Below are positions 26,055-35,509 of a stretch of DNA of 64,000 bases, in pieces. The stretch is from Streptomyces sp. NBC_01335. GTDB lineage: Bacteria; Actinomycetota; Actinomycetes; Streptomycetales; Streptomycetaceae. Below the pieces are notes generated by a model, which saw nothing but the letters and a program-made list of their open reading frames with translations, was not told the DNA's origin and ran no database searches. Location: the NCBI RefSeq assembly GCF_035953295.1, contig NZ_CP108370.1, forward strand, positions 5,627,001 to 5,691,000, written 5' to 3'. The translations under genes were made by a program, and so were the position numbers. Numbering within the stretch: the first letter of the stretch is position 1; the number at the start of each line of letters is the position of its first letter.

Positions 26055-27317
26055 CTACTTGCCCAGGCCGGGGTACAGCGGGAACTTCTCGGCCAGGGCG
26101 GCGACGCGGGCCTTCAGGTCCTCGGCGTCGAACGCGGGCTTCAGGGCCGCGGCGATGATCTCCGCCACCTCGGTGAAGTCCTCGGTCTGGAAGCCGCGGG
26201 TCGCCAGGGCCGGCGTACCGATGCGCAGGCCGGAGGTGACCATCGGCGGGCGCGGGTCGTTCGGGATGGCGTTCCGGTTGACCGTGATGCCGATCCCGTG
26301 GAGCCGGTCCTCGGCCTGCTGACCGTCCAGCTCGGAGTTGCGCAGGTCCACCAGGACCAGGTGCACGTCGGTGCCGCCGGAGAGGACGGAGACGCCCACC
26401 TCGGTGACGTCCGGCTGGACCAGACGCTCGGCGAGGATGCGGGCACCGTCCAGGGTGCGCTGCTGGCGCTCCTTGAACTCCGGGGAGGCCGCGACCTTGA
26501 ACGACACGGCCTTGGCCGCGATCACGTGCTCCAGCGGGCCGCCCTGCTGACCCGGGAAGACCGCCGAGTTGATCTTCTTGGCGAGCTCCTGGGTGGAGAG
26601 GATCACGCCACCGCGCGGACCGCCGAGGGTCTTGTGCGTGGTGGTGGTGACGACGTGGGCGTGCGGCACCGGGTTGGGGTGCAGGCCCGCGGCGACCAGG
26701 CCCGCGAAGTGCGCCATGTCGACCATCAGGTACGCGCCGACCTCGTCCGCGATGCGGCGGAAGGCGGCGAAGTCCAGCTGGCGCGGGTAGGCGGACCAGC
26801 CGGCCACGATCAGCTTCGGCTGGGACTCCTTGGCGAGGCGCTCCACCTCGTCCATGTCCACGGTGCCGTTCTCACCGACGTGGTACGGGACCACGTTGTA
26901 GAGCTTGCCGGAGAAGTTGATCTTCATGCCGTGGGTCAGGTGACCGCCGTGGGCCAGGTTCAGACCCATGATCGTGTCGCCCGGCTTGAGCAGCGCGAAC
27001 ATCGCGGCGGCGTTCGCCTGCGCACCGGAGTGCGGCTGGACGTTCGCGGCCTCGGCGCCGAAGAGCTCCTTGATGCGGTCGATCGCGATCTGCTCGACCA
27101 CGTCGACGTGCTCGCAGCCACCGTAGTAGCGGCGGCCCGGGTAGCCCTCGGCGTACTTGTTGGTGAGGACGGAGCCCTGCGCCTCCATGACGGCGACCGG
27201 AGCGAAGTTCTCCGAGGCGATCATTTCGAGGGTGGACTGCTGGCGGTGGAGCTCGGCGTCGACAGCGGCGGCGACGTCCGGGTCCAGCTCGTGGAGGGAG
27301 GAGTTGAGAAGCGACAT
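26055..27317 (-). CDS. glyA: Serine hydroxymethyltransferase
   Basis: The 420-residue PLP enzyme has the Schiff-base lysine in [14 protein letters not shown] and the N-terminal [10 protein letters not shown]. It interconverts glycine plus methylene-THF with serine. It is 18 bp downstream of gcvH and 175 bp upstream of sdaA on the same strand. The product should use the methylene-THF made by the glycine cleavage system, so the operon routes glycine to serine and then pyruvate. A second, housekeeping glyA elsewhere is likely. Confidence 0.97.
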   Translation of the reverse strand: MSLLNSSLHELDPDVAAAVDAELHRQQSTLEMIASENFAPVAVMEAQGSVLTNKYAEGYPGRRYYGGCEHVDVVEQIAIDRIKELFGAEAANVQPHSGAQANAAAMFALLKPGDTIMGLNLAHGGHLTHGMKINFSGKLYNVVPYHVGENGTVDMDEVERLAKESQPKLIVAGWSAYPRQLDFAAFRRIADEVGAYLMVDMAHFAGLVAAGLHPNPVPHAHVVTTTTHKTLGGPRGGVILSTQELAKKINSAVFPGQQGGPLEHVIAAKAVSFKVAASPEFKERQQRTLDGARILAERLVQPDVTEVGVSVLSGGTDVHLVLVDLRNSELDGQQAEDRLHGIGITVNRNAIPNDPRPPMVTSGLRIGTPALATRGFQTEDFTEVAEIIAAALKPAFDAEDLKARVAALAEKFPLYPGLGK

Positions 27318-27335
27318 CAGGCGGTCCCTTGGGTC

Positions 27336-27713
27336 TCAGTTGCCGGAGAACTCGGTGTATTCGTCGGCGGTGAGCAGATCCCCCGGCTCCTCCGCGACGC
27401 GAACCCTGAACAGCCAGCCACCCTCGAAGGGGGCGGAGTTCACCAGGGACGGGTCGTCCGCCACGTCCTGGTTCGCCGCGGTGACCTCGCCGGTGACCGG
27501 CGAGTACAGGTCGCTGACGGACTTGGTCGACTCCAGCTCGCCGCAGGTCTCGCCCGCGGTCACCGTGGAGCCGATCTCCGGAAGCTGGGCGTACACGACG
27601 TCACCGAGCGCGTTGGCCGCGTACTCGGTGATGCCGACGGTCGCCACGCCGTCCTCGACGGCCGACAGCCACTCGTGCTCCTTGCTGTACCGCAGCTGCT
27701 GGGGGTTGCTCAT
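27336..27713 (-). CDS. gcvH: Glycine cleavage system H protein
   Basis: The 125-residue protein carries the lipoyl-lysine motif [15 protein letters not shown]. It shuttles the aminomethyl group between the P, T and L proteins. It lies between gcvT and glyA in a leftward operon. No gcvP or lpd gene is in the window; in Streptomyces gcvP is usually elsewhere. Confidence 0.97.
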   Translation of the reverse strand: MSNPQQLRYSKEHEWLSAVEDGVATVGITEYAANALGDVVYAQLPEIGSTVTAGETCGELESTKSVSDLYSPVTGEVTAANQDVADDPSLVNSAPFEGGWLFRVRVAEEPGDLLTADEYTEFSGN

Positions 27714-27835
27714 GACCTGAATTCTCCTGTACGCGGGTGGGTGCTGATGAACGATGGTCTTACGGGATGAGACGCGACTGCGTCACGTTCGGCCCGGTGG
27801 GCGGTGCGTGGGCGGTGCGCGACGGGCGCCGACGC

Positions 27836-28951
27836 CTACTTCCGGCGCTTGTAGAAGGGCAGCGCCACGACCTGGTACGGCTCGTGGGTGCCCCGGATGT
27901 CGACGCCGACACCCTCGGTGCCGGGCGCGGCGAACGCCGCGTCCACGTACGCCATGGCGATCGGCTTGCCCAGCGTCGGGGAGGGAGCACCGGAGGTCAC
28001 CTCGCCGATCACCGTGCCGTCCGCGACCACCTGGAAACCGGCGCGCGGCACCCGGCGGCCCTCGGCGACCAGGCCGACGAGCTTGCGCGGCGGGGCGGTC
28101 ACGGCGCGTTCGGCGGCGGCGGTGAGCGCCTCGCGGCCCACGAAGTCGCCCTCCTTCTCGAACTTCACGACCCGGCCGAGACCCGCGTCGAACGGGGTCA
28201 GCGCGGTGGTCAGCTCGTGCCCGTACAGCGGCATGCCCGCCTCCAGGCGCAGCGTGTCGCGGCAGGAGAGCCCGCAGGGGATCAGGCCGTGCGGGGCGCC
28301 GGCCTCGGTGAGCGCCTGCCAGAGGGCCTCGGCGTGCTCGGGGGCGACGAAGAGCTCGAAGCCGTCCTCGCCGGTGTAGCCGGTACGGGCGATGAGCGCG
28401 GGCACCCCGGCGACCGTGCCGGGCAGGCCGGCGTAGTACTTCAGCCCGTCCAGGTCGGCGTCGGTGACGGCCTTCAGGATGGCGGGGGACTCGGGGCCCT
28501 GGACGGCGATCAGCGCGTAGGCGTCGCGGTCGTCGCGGACCTCGGCGTCGAAGCCGGCGACCCGCTCGGTCAGCGTGTCCAGGACGAGCTGGGCGTTGCC
28601 CGCGTTGGCGACCACGAGGTACTCGGTTTCGGCCAGGCGGTAGACGATCAGGTCGTCCAGGATGCCGCCGTCCGCACGGACGATCATCGTGTAGCGGGCC
28701 CGGCCGACGCCGACCGTGCCGATGTTGCCGACGAGCGCGTGGTTCAGGAAGCGGACCGCCTCGGGGCCGGTGACGGCGATCTCACCCATGTGGGAGAGGT
28801 CGAAGAGCCCGGCGCGGGTGCGCACCGCGTTGTGCTCGTCACGCTCGCTGGCGTACCGCAGCGGCATGTCCCAGCCCGCGAAGTCGGTCATGGTCGCGCC
28901 CAGCGAGCGATGCAGCGCGTCGAGGGCGGTCGTACGGGGGGCGGTGCTCAT
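27836..28951 (-). CDS. gcvT: Glycine cleavage system T protein (aminomethyltransferase)
   Basis: The 371-residue protein starts STAPRTTALDALHRSLGA and has the folate-binding GcvT fold with DLSHMGEI and GYTGEDGFELF. It transfers the methylene carbon of glycine to THF. The ATG at 28951 follows the riboswitch expression platform by about 45 bp. In-frame upstream codons overlap the riboswitch and are not coding. It is the first gene of the operon. Confidence 0.97.
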   Translation of the reverse strand: MSTAPRTTALDALHRSLGATMTDFAGWDMPLRYASERDEHNAVRTRAGLFDLSHMGEIAVTGPEAVRFLNHALVGNIGTVGVGRARYTMIVRADGGILDDLIVYRLAETEYLVVANAGNAQLVLDTLTERVAGFDAEVRDDRDAYALIAVQGPESPAILKAVTDADLDGLKYYAGLPGTVAGVPALIARTGYTGEDGFELFVAPEHAEALWQALTEAGAPHGLIPCGLSCRDTLRLEAGMPLYGHELTTALTPFDAGLGRVVKFEKEGDFVGREALTAAAERAVTAPPRKLVGLVAEGRRVPRAGFQVVADGTVIGEVTSGAPSPTLGKPIAMAYVDAAFAAPGTEGVGVDIRGTHEPYQVVALPFYKRRK

Positions 28952-28996
28952 GAGGTGTGGCTCCCAGGGCGCAGGGCATGACGACGAGGACGGTCC

Positions 28997-29193
28997 CTCC
29001 CCATCTGTCATCGGAACCTGAGAGGTTCGCCGAGAGGCCCCTGACGGGTCGGCTTGCACCTTGGGTGGAGCCGGTGAACGGCTCGCTTTTCAGATCTGCC
29101 TCATCCACGCGGTACGGGGCCTGAGAGATTCAAGGGAGGAACTTGCTCCTTCGGCGCCCGGCACACACGGTGGCCGGAACTCTCCCGCGTGGA
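28997..29193 (-). ncRNA. Tandem glycine riboswitch
   Basis: The minus strand shows two consecutive aptamers. The first begins GCGGGAGAG near 29188, has the core CGCCGAAGGAGCAAG and closes with AATCTCTCAGG near 29120. The second contains GAGGCAGATCTG, a GTGCAAGCC core and CCTCTCAGG, and ends with ACAGATGGGGAGG. These are the hallmark sequences of the gcvT element. It sits directly upstream of gcvT. By family precedent, glycine binding turns the operon on; the expression platform in this GC-rich host cannot be told from sequence alone. Confidence 0.93.
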
Positions 29194-29302
29194 TTCAAAC
29201 GGCCGGTATGCAGTTGCGGGCACATCATCGCACGCAGGACGGACCGCCTCGGCGCCCGGTACCCCAACCCCCTGCCACCGCCCGGCCTCCCGTCCGGGAC
29301 AC

Positions 29303-29330
29303 TTGCCGCGCATTACCTTTTCTTTACACT
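29303..29330 (+). promoter_or_regulatory. Sigma-70-type promoter for the P-loop/SseB gene
   Basis: TTGCCG (29303-29308) and TACACT (29325-29330) are separated by 16 bp in an AT-rich stretch. This matches the HrdB-type consensus. It lies about 40 bp before the ATG at 29372 and is divergent from the glycine riboswitch promoter. Confidence 0.6.
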
Positions 29331-29371
29331 TTGTGGGCAGGTGCTGGGGTGACTCGACAGGGGGAGTGCCG

Positions 29372-30913
29372 ATGTCGTTGCGACCGTACGCGGGGGTGGT
29401 GCGGAGGGCGGTCGCGGTGCGGCAGGCACCACCCGCCGCCGAGAAGGGGCCGCCGGCCGTGCGCGACCTGCGCGGCGGGACGGGAGACGGACCGCGGCGG
29501 CTGGAATTCACCCCCGGGGACGTCGTCGTCGTCTCCGGGCTGCCCGGCAGCGGCAAGTCCACCCTGATCCGGCGCGCGGTCGCCGCCCGCGCCATCGACT
29601 CCCAGGACACCCGGGACCGCTTCACCGCGGCCCTGCCCCGCTTACTCCCGTACGCCCTCTACCGCCCCCTGGTCCGCGCCGCCCACTACTACGGGCTGCT
29701 GCGCGCGCTCCGCTCCGGCGAGGCGGTCGTCGTCCACGACTGCGGCACCCAGGCCTGGGTGCGCCGCTGGCTGGCCCGCCACGCGGTGCGCCGGGGCCGC
29801 ACCCTCCACCTGGTGCTGCTCGACGTGACCCCCGAGGCGGCCCGGGCCGGCCAGCGCGCACGCGGACGCGGCGTCTCCGGGTACGCCTTCGCCCGGCACC
29901 GGCGCGCGGTCGGCCGGCTGCTGCGCGACGCGGAGCGCGGCCGGCTGCCCCCGGGCTGCGCCTCCGCCGTGCTGCTCGACCGCCCGGCGGCCGGGGCGCT
30001 GCGGTCCATCGCCTTCCCGCTCCCGCCCGGGGGCGGGGCCCCGTCGGTACCTGCGCCGGTGCGTGTGCCGGTGCCGGGACGCCGACGCCCGTCGGCGGTT
30101 ACTGTTTCTGCCGCAGGACACGGTCGAGTAGAGGACACAGAGGCAGTGGACATCCCGGCACAGATGCCGCCCCAGCAGCTCCAGGGGTGGCCGGCGAACG
30201 AGCTCGAAGAAGTACTCAGCGCCTCGCTGGGCGTCCCCGAGGCGGCCGGCCGCCTCGTCGAGGTGCTCGGCCGCAGCCAGGTCTGGATTCCGCTCCCCAA
30301 CGGCGGCAGCCCCGCCAGCGCCGACCTCGACCTGCCGACGGTCGAGCTCGACGGCGCCGCCTTCGTCCCCGTCTTCAGCTCCGAGGCACAGTTCCTCAGC
30401 TGTGTCGGCACCCACCTCTCCTTCGCCGTCGCGCCCGCCCGCGACTTCGCGCGCGGACTGCCCCCGCAACTCGGCATCGCGGTGAACCCGGGCGGCGCGG
30501 TCGGGCTCCCGCTGCCCCCCGCCGCCGTCGCCGAGCTCTGCCGCACCGGGAACACCCCGCTGGACGGACCGGCCGGCGGCGGCCGGGTGCGGCTGTGGGA
30601 GCCGGACTGGAAGGAGGAGCCGGTCGACTTCCTCGCCGCCGTCTCCGCCGAGTTCCGGCAGACCGGTCTGGTCGCCACCGCCCGGCGGGCCCTGGCCAGC
30701 ATCGAGGGCGGCGACCCCGTCCTCTTCATCGGTGTCTCCGGATTCCCGGCGTCGATGTGGGACGAGACGACCCGGAGCGTCCCCCTGGACGCGCTGGGCC
30801 GCGCGCTCGGCCGCGTACAGGTGCCGTGGCCCGTCAACCTCGTCCTGCTCGACGTGGCCCAGGACCCGGTCGGCGACTGGATGGTGGAGAAGGTGCGGCC
30901 GTTCTTCCAGTGA
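29372..30913 (+). CDS. P-loop ATPase domain fused to an SseB-like domain
   Basis: The 513-residue frame encodes two modules. Residues about 45-220 are an AAA/kinase-like P-loop domain with Walker A SGLPGSGKST. Residues about 260-513 are an SseB-type domain, from DIPAQMPPQQLQGWPANELE through the C-terminal QVPWPVNLVLLDVAQDP. A GTG at 30146 with GAGG upstream, in the same frame and without an intervening stop, could start the SseB part separately, so fusion versus two overlapping products is open. GGGGGAG precedes the ATG. One in-frame TTA codon lies at 29642-29644. SseB was named for serine sensitivity, and its neighbour here is the serine/glycine operon. Confidence 0.8.
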   Translation: MSLRPYAGVVRRAVAVRQAPPAAEKGPPAVRDLRGGTGDGPRRLEFTPGDVVVVSGLPGSGKSTLIRRAVAARAIDSQDTRDRFTAALPRLLPYALYRPLVRAAHYYGLLRALRSGEAVVVHDCGTQAWVRRWLARHAVRRGRTLHLVLLDVTPEAARAGQRARGRGVSGYAFARHRRAVGRLLRDAERGRLPPGCASAVLLDRPAAGALRSIAFPLPPGGGAPSVPAPVRVPVPGRRRPSAVTVSAAGHGRVEDTEAVDIPAQMPPQQLQGWPANELEEVLSASLGVPEAAGRLVEVLGRSQVWIPLPNGGSPASADLDLPTVELDGAAFVPVFSSEAQFLSCVGTHLSFAVAPARDFARGLPPQLGIAVNPGGAVGLPLPPAAVAELCRTGNTPLDGPAGGGRVRLWEPDWKEEPVDFLAAVSAEFRQTGLVATARRALASIEGGDPVLFIGVSGFPASMWDETTRSVPLDALGRALGRVQVPWPVNLVLLDVAQDPVGDWMVEKVRPFFQ

Positions 30914-30914
30914 G

Positions 30915-31073
30915 CCGTTCTGCCGGTGCACTGTTCTGCTGGTGCACTGTTCTGGCGGTGAACCGTTCTGGCGGTGCACTGTTCCGCCGGCGGACGATTC
31001 TGCCGGTGAACCGTTCTCCGTCGAGCTGTACTCCCCGTGAACCGTTCTGCCGGTTGGCCGTTCATCCCGTGGG
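30915..31073. repeat. 16-bp tandem repeat array, about ten degenerate units
   Basis: Starting 2 bp after the SseB stop, a 16-bp unit close to CYGTTCTGCCGGTGMA repeats with substitutions at 30915, 30931, 30947, 30963, 30979, 30995 and 31011. A shortened 15-bp unit follows, then units at 31042 and 31058. The period is not a multiple of 3, so it is not a coding repeat. The remainder of the spacer to 31271 shows no gene; CATAAG near 31186 could be a -10 box for the next gene. Confidence 0.8.
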
Positions 31074-31271
31074 GCGGAGAGCGGCCGTCCCGTACGGGCC
31101 GGCCGGCCTTCTCCGGGGGCGGGTTGCGGGCCCGCCGTTGTCCGGCATGTCGGGTGGTGGCGTCAAGTCGGTGTCAGTAAGGGCGCATAAGCTGGTTTGA
31201 TGGCGAGGTCGCTCCCGCGCGCCCGGGGGCGTCCGCGCGACACGGTGAATCGACGAGGGGCGGGACCCAGG

Positions 31272-32060
31272 GTGAGTGCGTCAGGCACGGCGGCGGCCGG
31301 GCAGGTCGAACACATGCTGCGCCAGGTGGCCCCCGGGCGCTTCGACACCTACGAGGAGCTGCTGAAGGCTCTGTCGGACGGCCAGGTCTGGATGCTGCTC
31401 TGGCACGGCACGGCCGGCTCCCCGGACGCCCAGTACGGCAACATCGGGGTGGACGGCCTCGGTTACGCCCCCTGCGTGACCTCTCCTCAGGAGCTCGCGG
31501 CCAGCGGCTGGAACCGCGCCCACGAGGTGATCACCGGCCGGGAGATCGCCCGCTCGCTCTTCCCCGACCACTGGGGGATCTGGCTCAACCCGCACACCCC
31601 CGGCGGCGGCGTCGGCATCCCCTGGCTGGACCTGCGCCGGATCGCCACCGGCCTCGACCGGCTGCCCGCGGGACCGCTCACCCTCTCCGAACCGGCCGTC
31701 GAGATCCCGCAGTTCTACGCGCTGCTGTCGCAGAACGCCCACCGCACCCCGGCGATCCGCTCGCTGCGCCGCGCCTGGGTGCAGCCGGCGCTCGGCGCCC
31801 CGTACCTCGCCATCGGCCTCGACCTCTACGACACCGGACGGGCCGCCGTCGAGTCGGCCCGCGCGATGATGGGGCAGACGATCGGCGCCGTCCCGGACGG
31901 GCTCCCCGTCTCCACGGTCGCGATGTCCGACGACTACGACCCGGTCGCCATGTGGCTGCGGGCCAACGCCCGCCCGTTCTACGACCGGGAGGCCCACGCG
32001 GCTCCCGCGCAGGCCCCGCTCACCGGCGGCTACGGCTACCCGCAGCGCGGGGCGTACTGA
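31272..32060 (+). CDS. SseB-family protein, second copy
   Basis: The 262-residue protein has YEELLKALSDGQVWMLLWHG and a C-terminal half (LRRAWVQPALGAPYLAIGLD) like the enhanced-serine-sensitivity SseB C-terminal domain. It is probably soluble and of unknown function. The GTG at 31272 was chosen because the 24 upstream codons back to an ATG at 31200 are Arg/Gly-rich and non-conserved-looking; that ATG remains possible. Tandem SseB genes here suggest a related role or a shared complex. Confidence 0.8.
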   Translation: MSASGTAAAGQVEHMLRQVAPGRFDTYEELLKALSDGQVWMLLWHGTAGSPDAQYGNIGVDGLGYAPCVTSPQELAASGWNRAHEVITGREIARSLFPDHWGIWLNPHTPGGGVGIPWLDLRRIATGLDRLPAGPLTLSEPAVEIPQFYALLSQNAHRTPAIRSLRRAWVQPALGAPYLAIGLDLYDTGRAAVESARAMMGQTIGAVPDGLPVSTVAMSDDYDPVAMWLRANARPFYDREAHAAPAQAPLTGGYGYPQRGAY

Positions 32061-32124
32061 GCGGGACGCGCCGCCGGTCCGCAGCCGGCCGAGCCGGACG
32101 TACTGGGCGGGAGGCGCCGCCGAT

Positions 32125-32199
32125 CCGGAAGTGGCCGACCCGGCAGCGGCTCATCCGGCGGTGACCGATCCGGCGGCAACTGTGCCGGACGTAAGGGTC
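32125..32199. repeat. 15-bp degenerate tandem repeat
   Basis: Five successive 15-bp units begin with CCGG at 32125, 32140, 32155, 32170 and 32185 (for example CCGGCGGTGACCGAT). The array lies shortly after the second SseB gene. The period is a multiple of 3 but there is no start codon or ribosome site. It resembles the 16-bp array after the first SseB gene in style, not in sequence. Confidence 0.6.
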
Positions 32200-32309
32200 G
32201 GTGTGACCTCCCGGTCCAGGGAGCGGGCCGAGCGCCGACCGTGTCCTCTCCCGTCCCCCGGCTCGACGCCGTTGTGACCGCTTTTCCTCCCGGTCGTGCC
32301 GACCGACCG

Positions 32310-32453
32310 TCATGTCCGCTTGGCGGTTTCCGGGTGGTGAACGTGGAACTCGTCGGCCCCTGTGCCCATATGTGCGTCGAGCGCCTCCCGTTCGCGGGGT
32401 GTAACCCGGTGTTCGGATAACGGAAGCCCCAGGACAGCATCACGGTTGCGCAT
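32310..32453 (-). CDS. Possible 47-residue protein with a TTA codon
   Basis: A short minus-strand frame starts at an ATG preceded by GACGGGGAAAG and encodes a charged peptide with HRVTPREREALDAHM. It has an in-frame TTA codon and lower third-position GC than its neighbours. It occupies an otherwise empty stretch (32200-32668) upstream of the peptide transporter operon. It could be a leader or regulatory peptide, or chance. I do not recognise it. Confidence 0.2.
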   Translation of the reverse strand: MRNRDAVLGLPLSEHRVTPREREALDAHMGTGADEFHVHHPETAKRT

Positions 32454-32668
32454 ACTTTCCCCGTCAGCTCTGGCAACTGATCGCGTGCACGCTGAAGACT
32501 CCCGTGTCATGCATGGGGTCGCCGATTCCGTGAGCGAGTGCACGACGAAGTTCAGCTGCTCAGCGGGGTCGCATCATCTGCGGCACTGGGCATTCTCTTA
32601 GGCAAGGCGAGCCGTCTACAGCGGCGTTGCAGAGGCCGGTGATCACCGGCTGGAAGGGTCAGGGCGCT

Positions 32669-33670
32669 GTGACCGCACCGATCGAGACCACCGGGGCGGC
32701 TGCCGGGGCGCAGCCGGAGGCTGTGCTCGACGAGGGCATCAAGTCCCAGGAAATCGTGGGGCGTTCCCTCGGGCGTATCGCCTGGATCCGCTTCAAACGG
32801 GATAAAATCGCCGTCGTCGGTGGTGTCGTCGTCGTTCTGCTGATCGTGATCGCCGCCCTGTCCAGGCCGCTCCAGTCCTTGCTGGACCTCGATCCGAACG
32901 CCTTCCACCAGGACCTGATCGACAGCAACACCTCGCTGCCCAAGGGCGGATTCGGCGGCATGAGCCTCGATCATCCGCTCGGTGTGGAGCCGAAGTTCGG
33001 GCGGGACATCCTCGCCCGCATCCTGGAAGGCTCCTGGGTGTCCCTGGTGGTCGCGTTCGGCGCCACCGTCCTCTCGAACGTCATCGGCACCATCCTCGGC
33101 GTGGTGGCCGGGTACTACGGCGGGCGGGTCGACTCCGTCATCAGCCGTCTGATGGACACCTTCCTCGCCTTCCCGCTCCTGCTGTTCGCCATCGCCATCT
33201 CCGCGACGCTGCAGGGCGGCGCCTTCGGGCTCGACGGGCTGCCGCTCCACATCTGCGTGCTGATCTTCGTCATCGGCTTCTTCAACTGGCCCTATCTGGG
33301 GCGGATCGTCCGGGGGCAGACGCTGGCCCTGCGCGAGCGCGAGTTCGTGGACGCGTCCCGCGGCATGGGAGCCGGCGGCCCCTACATCCTCTTCCGGGAG
33401 CTGCTGCCCAACCTGGTCGGCCCGATCATCGTCTACTCGACGCTGCTCATCCCGACCAACATCATTTTCGAGGCCTCGCTCAGCTTCCTGGGCGTCGGCA
33501 TCCAGCCGCCCCAGGCGTCGTGGGGCGGCATGCTCAACCAGGCGGTCGACTACTTCCAGATCGATCCCCAGTACATGGTCGTGCCGGGCCTTGCCATCTT
33601 CGTCACCGTGCTCGCGTTCAACCTGCTCGGTGACGGTCTCCGCGACGCTCTCGATCCGCGCAGCCGCTGA
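32669..33670 (+). CDS. Di/oligopeptide ABC transporter permease, DppC/OppC type
   Basis: The 333-residue protein has an N-terminal cytoplasmic segment ending GRIAWIRFKRDKIAVVGG, then about six membrane spans. The EAA loop is visible around SRGMGAGGPYILFRELLPN. It is the first gene of a five-gene transporter operon in the order permease C, binding protein, permease B, ATPase D, ATPase F. The GTG has GGAAGGGTCAGGG upstream. The upstream 469 bp (32200-32668) hold no clear gene except a doubtful short frame. Confidence 0.93.
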   Translation: MTAPIETTGAAAGAQPEAVLDEGIKSQEIVGRSLGRIAWIRFKRDKIAVVGGVVVVLLIVIAALSRPLQSLLDLDPNAFHQDLIDSNTSLPKGGFGGMSLDHPLGVEPKFGRDILARILEGSWVSLVVAFGATVLSNVIGTILGVVAGYYGGRVDSVISRLMDTFLAFPLLLFAIAISATLQGGAFGLDGLPLHICVLIFVIGFFNWPYLGRIVRGQTLALREREFVDASRGMGAGGPYILFRELLPNLVGPIIVYSTLLIPTNIIFEASLSFLGVGIQPPQASWGGMLNQAVDYFQIDPQYMVVPGLAIFVTVLAFNLLGDGLRDALDPRSR

Positions 33671-33727
33671 CTCCGTCCGCGCAGAGAGCTCCACAAGTTT
33701 CCGACAATGGAGGGGATTCCGACCATC

Positions 33728-35482
33728 ATGCGAAGGTCATCACTTGCCGCTGTTGCGGCCCTGGGCAGCGTGACCCTGCTGCTCGCCGGCTGCAGCAAGG
33801 CAGACGACGGAAAGAGCGACGGCGAGACCAAGTCCGCCGGCGCGGACGCCGCGACGAAGGATGTCGTCAACGCCTCCACCGAGAAGGGTGGCACGGTCAC
33901 CTACGCGATGTCGGACGTCCCGGACTCGTTCGACCCGGGCAACACCTACTACGCGTACATGTACAACTTCAGCCGGCTGTACGCCCGCCCGCTGATGACC
34001 TTCAAGCCGGACGCCGGCGAGAAGGGCAACACGCTCGTCCCCGACCTCGCCTCCGCTCCGGGTACCCAGAGCGACGGCGGCAAGACCTGGACGTACAAGC
34101 TGCGCGCGGGCCTCAAGTACGAGGACGGCTCGCCGATCACGTCCAAGGACGTCAAGTACGCCGTCGAGCGCTCGAACTTCGCGCGTGACGTCCTCTCGCT
34201 CGGCCCCAACTACTTCCAGCAGTTCATGCAGGACGGCGACAAGTACCAGGGCCCGTACAAGGACAAGAGCGCCGAGGGCCTCAAGTCCATCGAGACGCCG
34301 GACGACACCACCGTCGTCTTCCACCTGAACAGGGCCTTCCAGGAGTTCGACTACCTGGTCGCCACGCCGCAGACGGCCCCGGTCCCGCAGGCCAAGGACA
34401 CCGGCGTCGACTACGTCAAGAAGATCGTGTCCTCCGGCTCGTACAAGTTCCAGAGCTACACCGAGGGCAAGCAGGCCGTCCTCGTGCGCAACGAGAACTG
34501 GGACGCCAAGACCGACCCGCTGCGCAAGCAGTACCCGGACAAGATCGTCGTCAACCTGAAGGTCAACCAGTCGACGATCGACCAGGACCTCCAGTCCGGC
34601 GACACGCTGGTCGACCTCCAGGGCAAGGGCGTCGAGACCCAGACCCAGGCGCAGCTGGTCAGCGACCCGAAGAAGAAGGCGAACACCGACAACACCTACG
34701 GTGGCCGCCTGGTCTACGCGGCGATCAACACCAAGGTGAAGCCGTTCGACAACGTCGAGTGCCGCAAGGCCGTTCAGTACGCCATCGACAAGGTCTCCGT
34801 GCAGACCGCCGAGGGCGGCAGCATCCGCGGTGACATCGCCACCACCGTCCTCCCGCCGGACATCACCGGTTACGAGAAGGCGGACGTGTACGCGACCGAC
34901 GGCAGCAAGGGCGACGAGGCGAAGGCCAAGGAGCACCTGAAGGCCTGCGGCCAGGACAAGGTCACGACCAGCATCACCGCGCGCAGCGACCGTCAGGAAG
35001 AGGTCGACGCGGCCACGGCGATCATCGCGTCGCTGAAGAAGGTCGGCATCGACGCCTCCCTGAAGCAGTACCCGTCGGGCAAGTACTTCACCGACTACGC
35101 CGGTGTCCCCGCGTTCGACGCGAAGAACAACGTCGGCATCATGATGATGCAGTGGGGCGCCGACTGGCCGTCCGGCTACGGCTTCCTGCAGCAGATCCTG
35201 AACAGCGAGGCGATCGGCAAGTCCGGCAACACCAACCTCTCGCAGTTCGAGAACAAGACGGTCGACGCGAAGCTCGCGCAGGCCATCGCCTCGCCCGACA
35301 TCGCCGAGCGCAACCGGCTGTACGCGGAGGTCGACAAGACCGCCATGGACGAGGCCGTCCTCGTTCCGCTGACCTACTTCAAGGTCCTGCTGTACCGCTC
35401 CCCGTACGCCACCAACCTGGTGTCCACGGCGGCCTTCAGCGGTGAGTACGACTACCTCAACATCGGCACGACCAAGAAGTAG
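33728..35482 (+). CDS. Peptide-binding lipoprotein of the ABC transporter (SBP family 5)
   Basis: The 584-residue extracytoplasmic solute-binding protein has a lipoprotein signal ending LLLAGCSK, so it is anchored by a lipidated Cys. The SBP5 core shows SFDPGNTYYAYMYNFSRLYA and later MMMQWGADWPSGYG. Family members bind di- or oligopeptides or related solutes. GGAGGGG lies upstream, with a longer spacing to the chosen ATG; an ATG at 33707 is less likely because it would displace the signal. A strong hairpin follows its stop. Confidence 0.94.
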   Translation: MRRSSLAAVAALGSVTLLLAGCSKADDGKSDGETKSAGADAATKDVVNASTEKGGTVTYAMSDVPDSFDPGNTYYAYMYNFSRLYARPLMTFKPDAGEKGNTLVPDLASAPGTQSDGGKTWTYKLRAGLKYEDGSPITSKDVKYAVERSNFARDVLSLGPNYFQQFMQDGDKYQGPYKDKSAEGLKSIETPDDTTVVFHLNRAFQEFDYLVATPQTAPVPQAKDTGVDYVKKIVSSGSYKFQSYTEGKQAVLVRNENWDAKTDPLRKQYPDKIVVNLKVNQSTIDQDLQSGDTLVDLQGKGVETQTQAQLVSDPKKKANTDNTYGGRLVYAAINTKVKPFDNVECRKAVQYAIDKVSVQTAEGGSIRGDIATTVLPPDITGYEKADVYATDGSKGDEAKAKEHLKACGQDKVTTSITARSDRQEEVDAATAIIASLKKVGIDASLKQYPSGKYFTDYAGVPAFDAKNNVGIMMMQWGADWPSGYGFLQQILNSEAIGKSGNTNLSQFENKTVDAKLAQAIASPDIAERNRLYAEVDKTAMDEAVLVPLTYFKVLLYRSPYATNLVSTAAFSGEYDYLNIGTTKK

Positions 35483-35509
35483 CAGCCCCGGAAGGCAGGT
35501 GAAGGCATT

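Noticed and set aside
30915..31073. CRISPR array
   Set aside because: The units are contiguous with no spacers and a 16-bp period; no cas genes are present.
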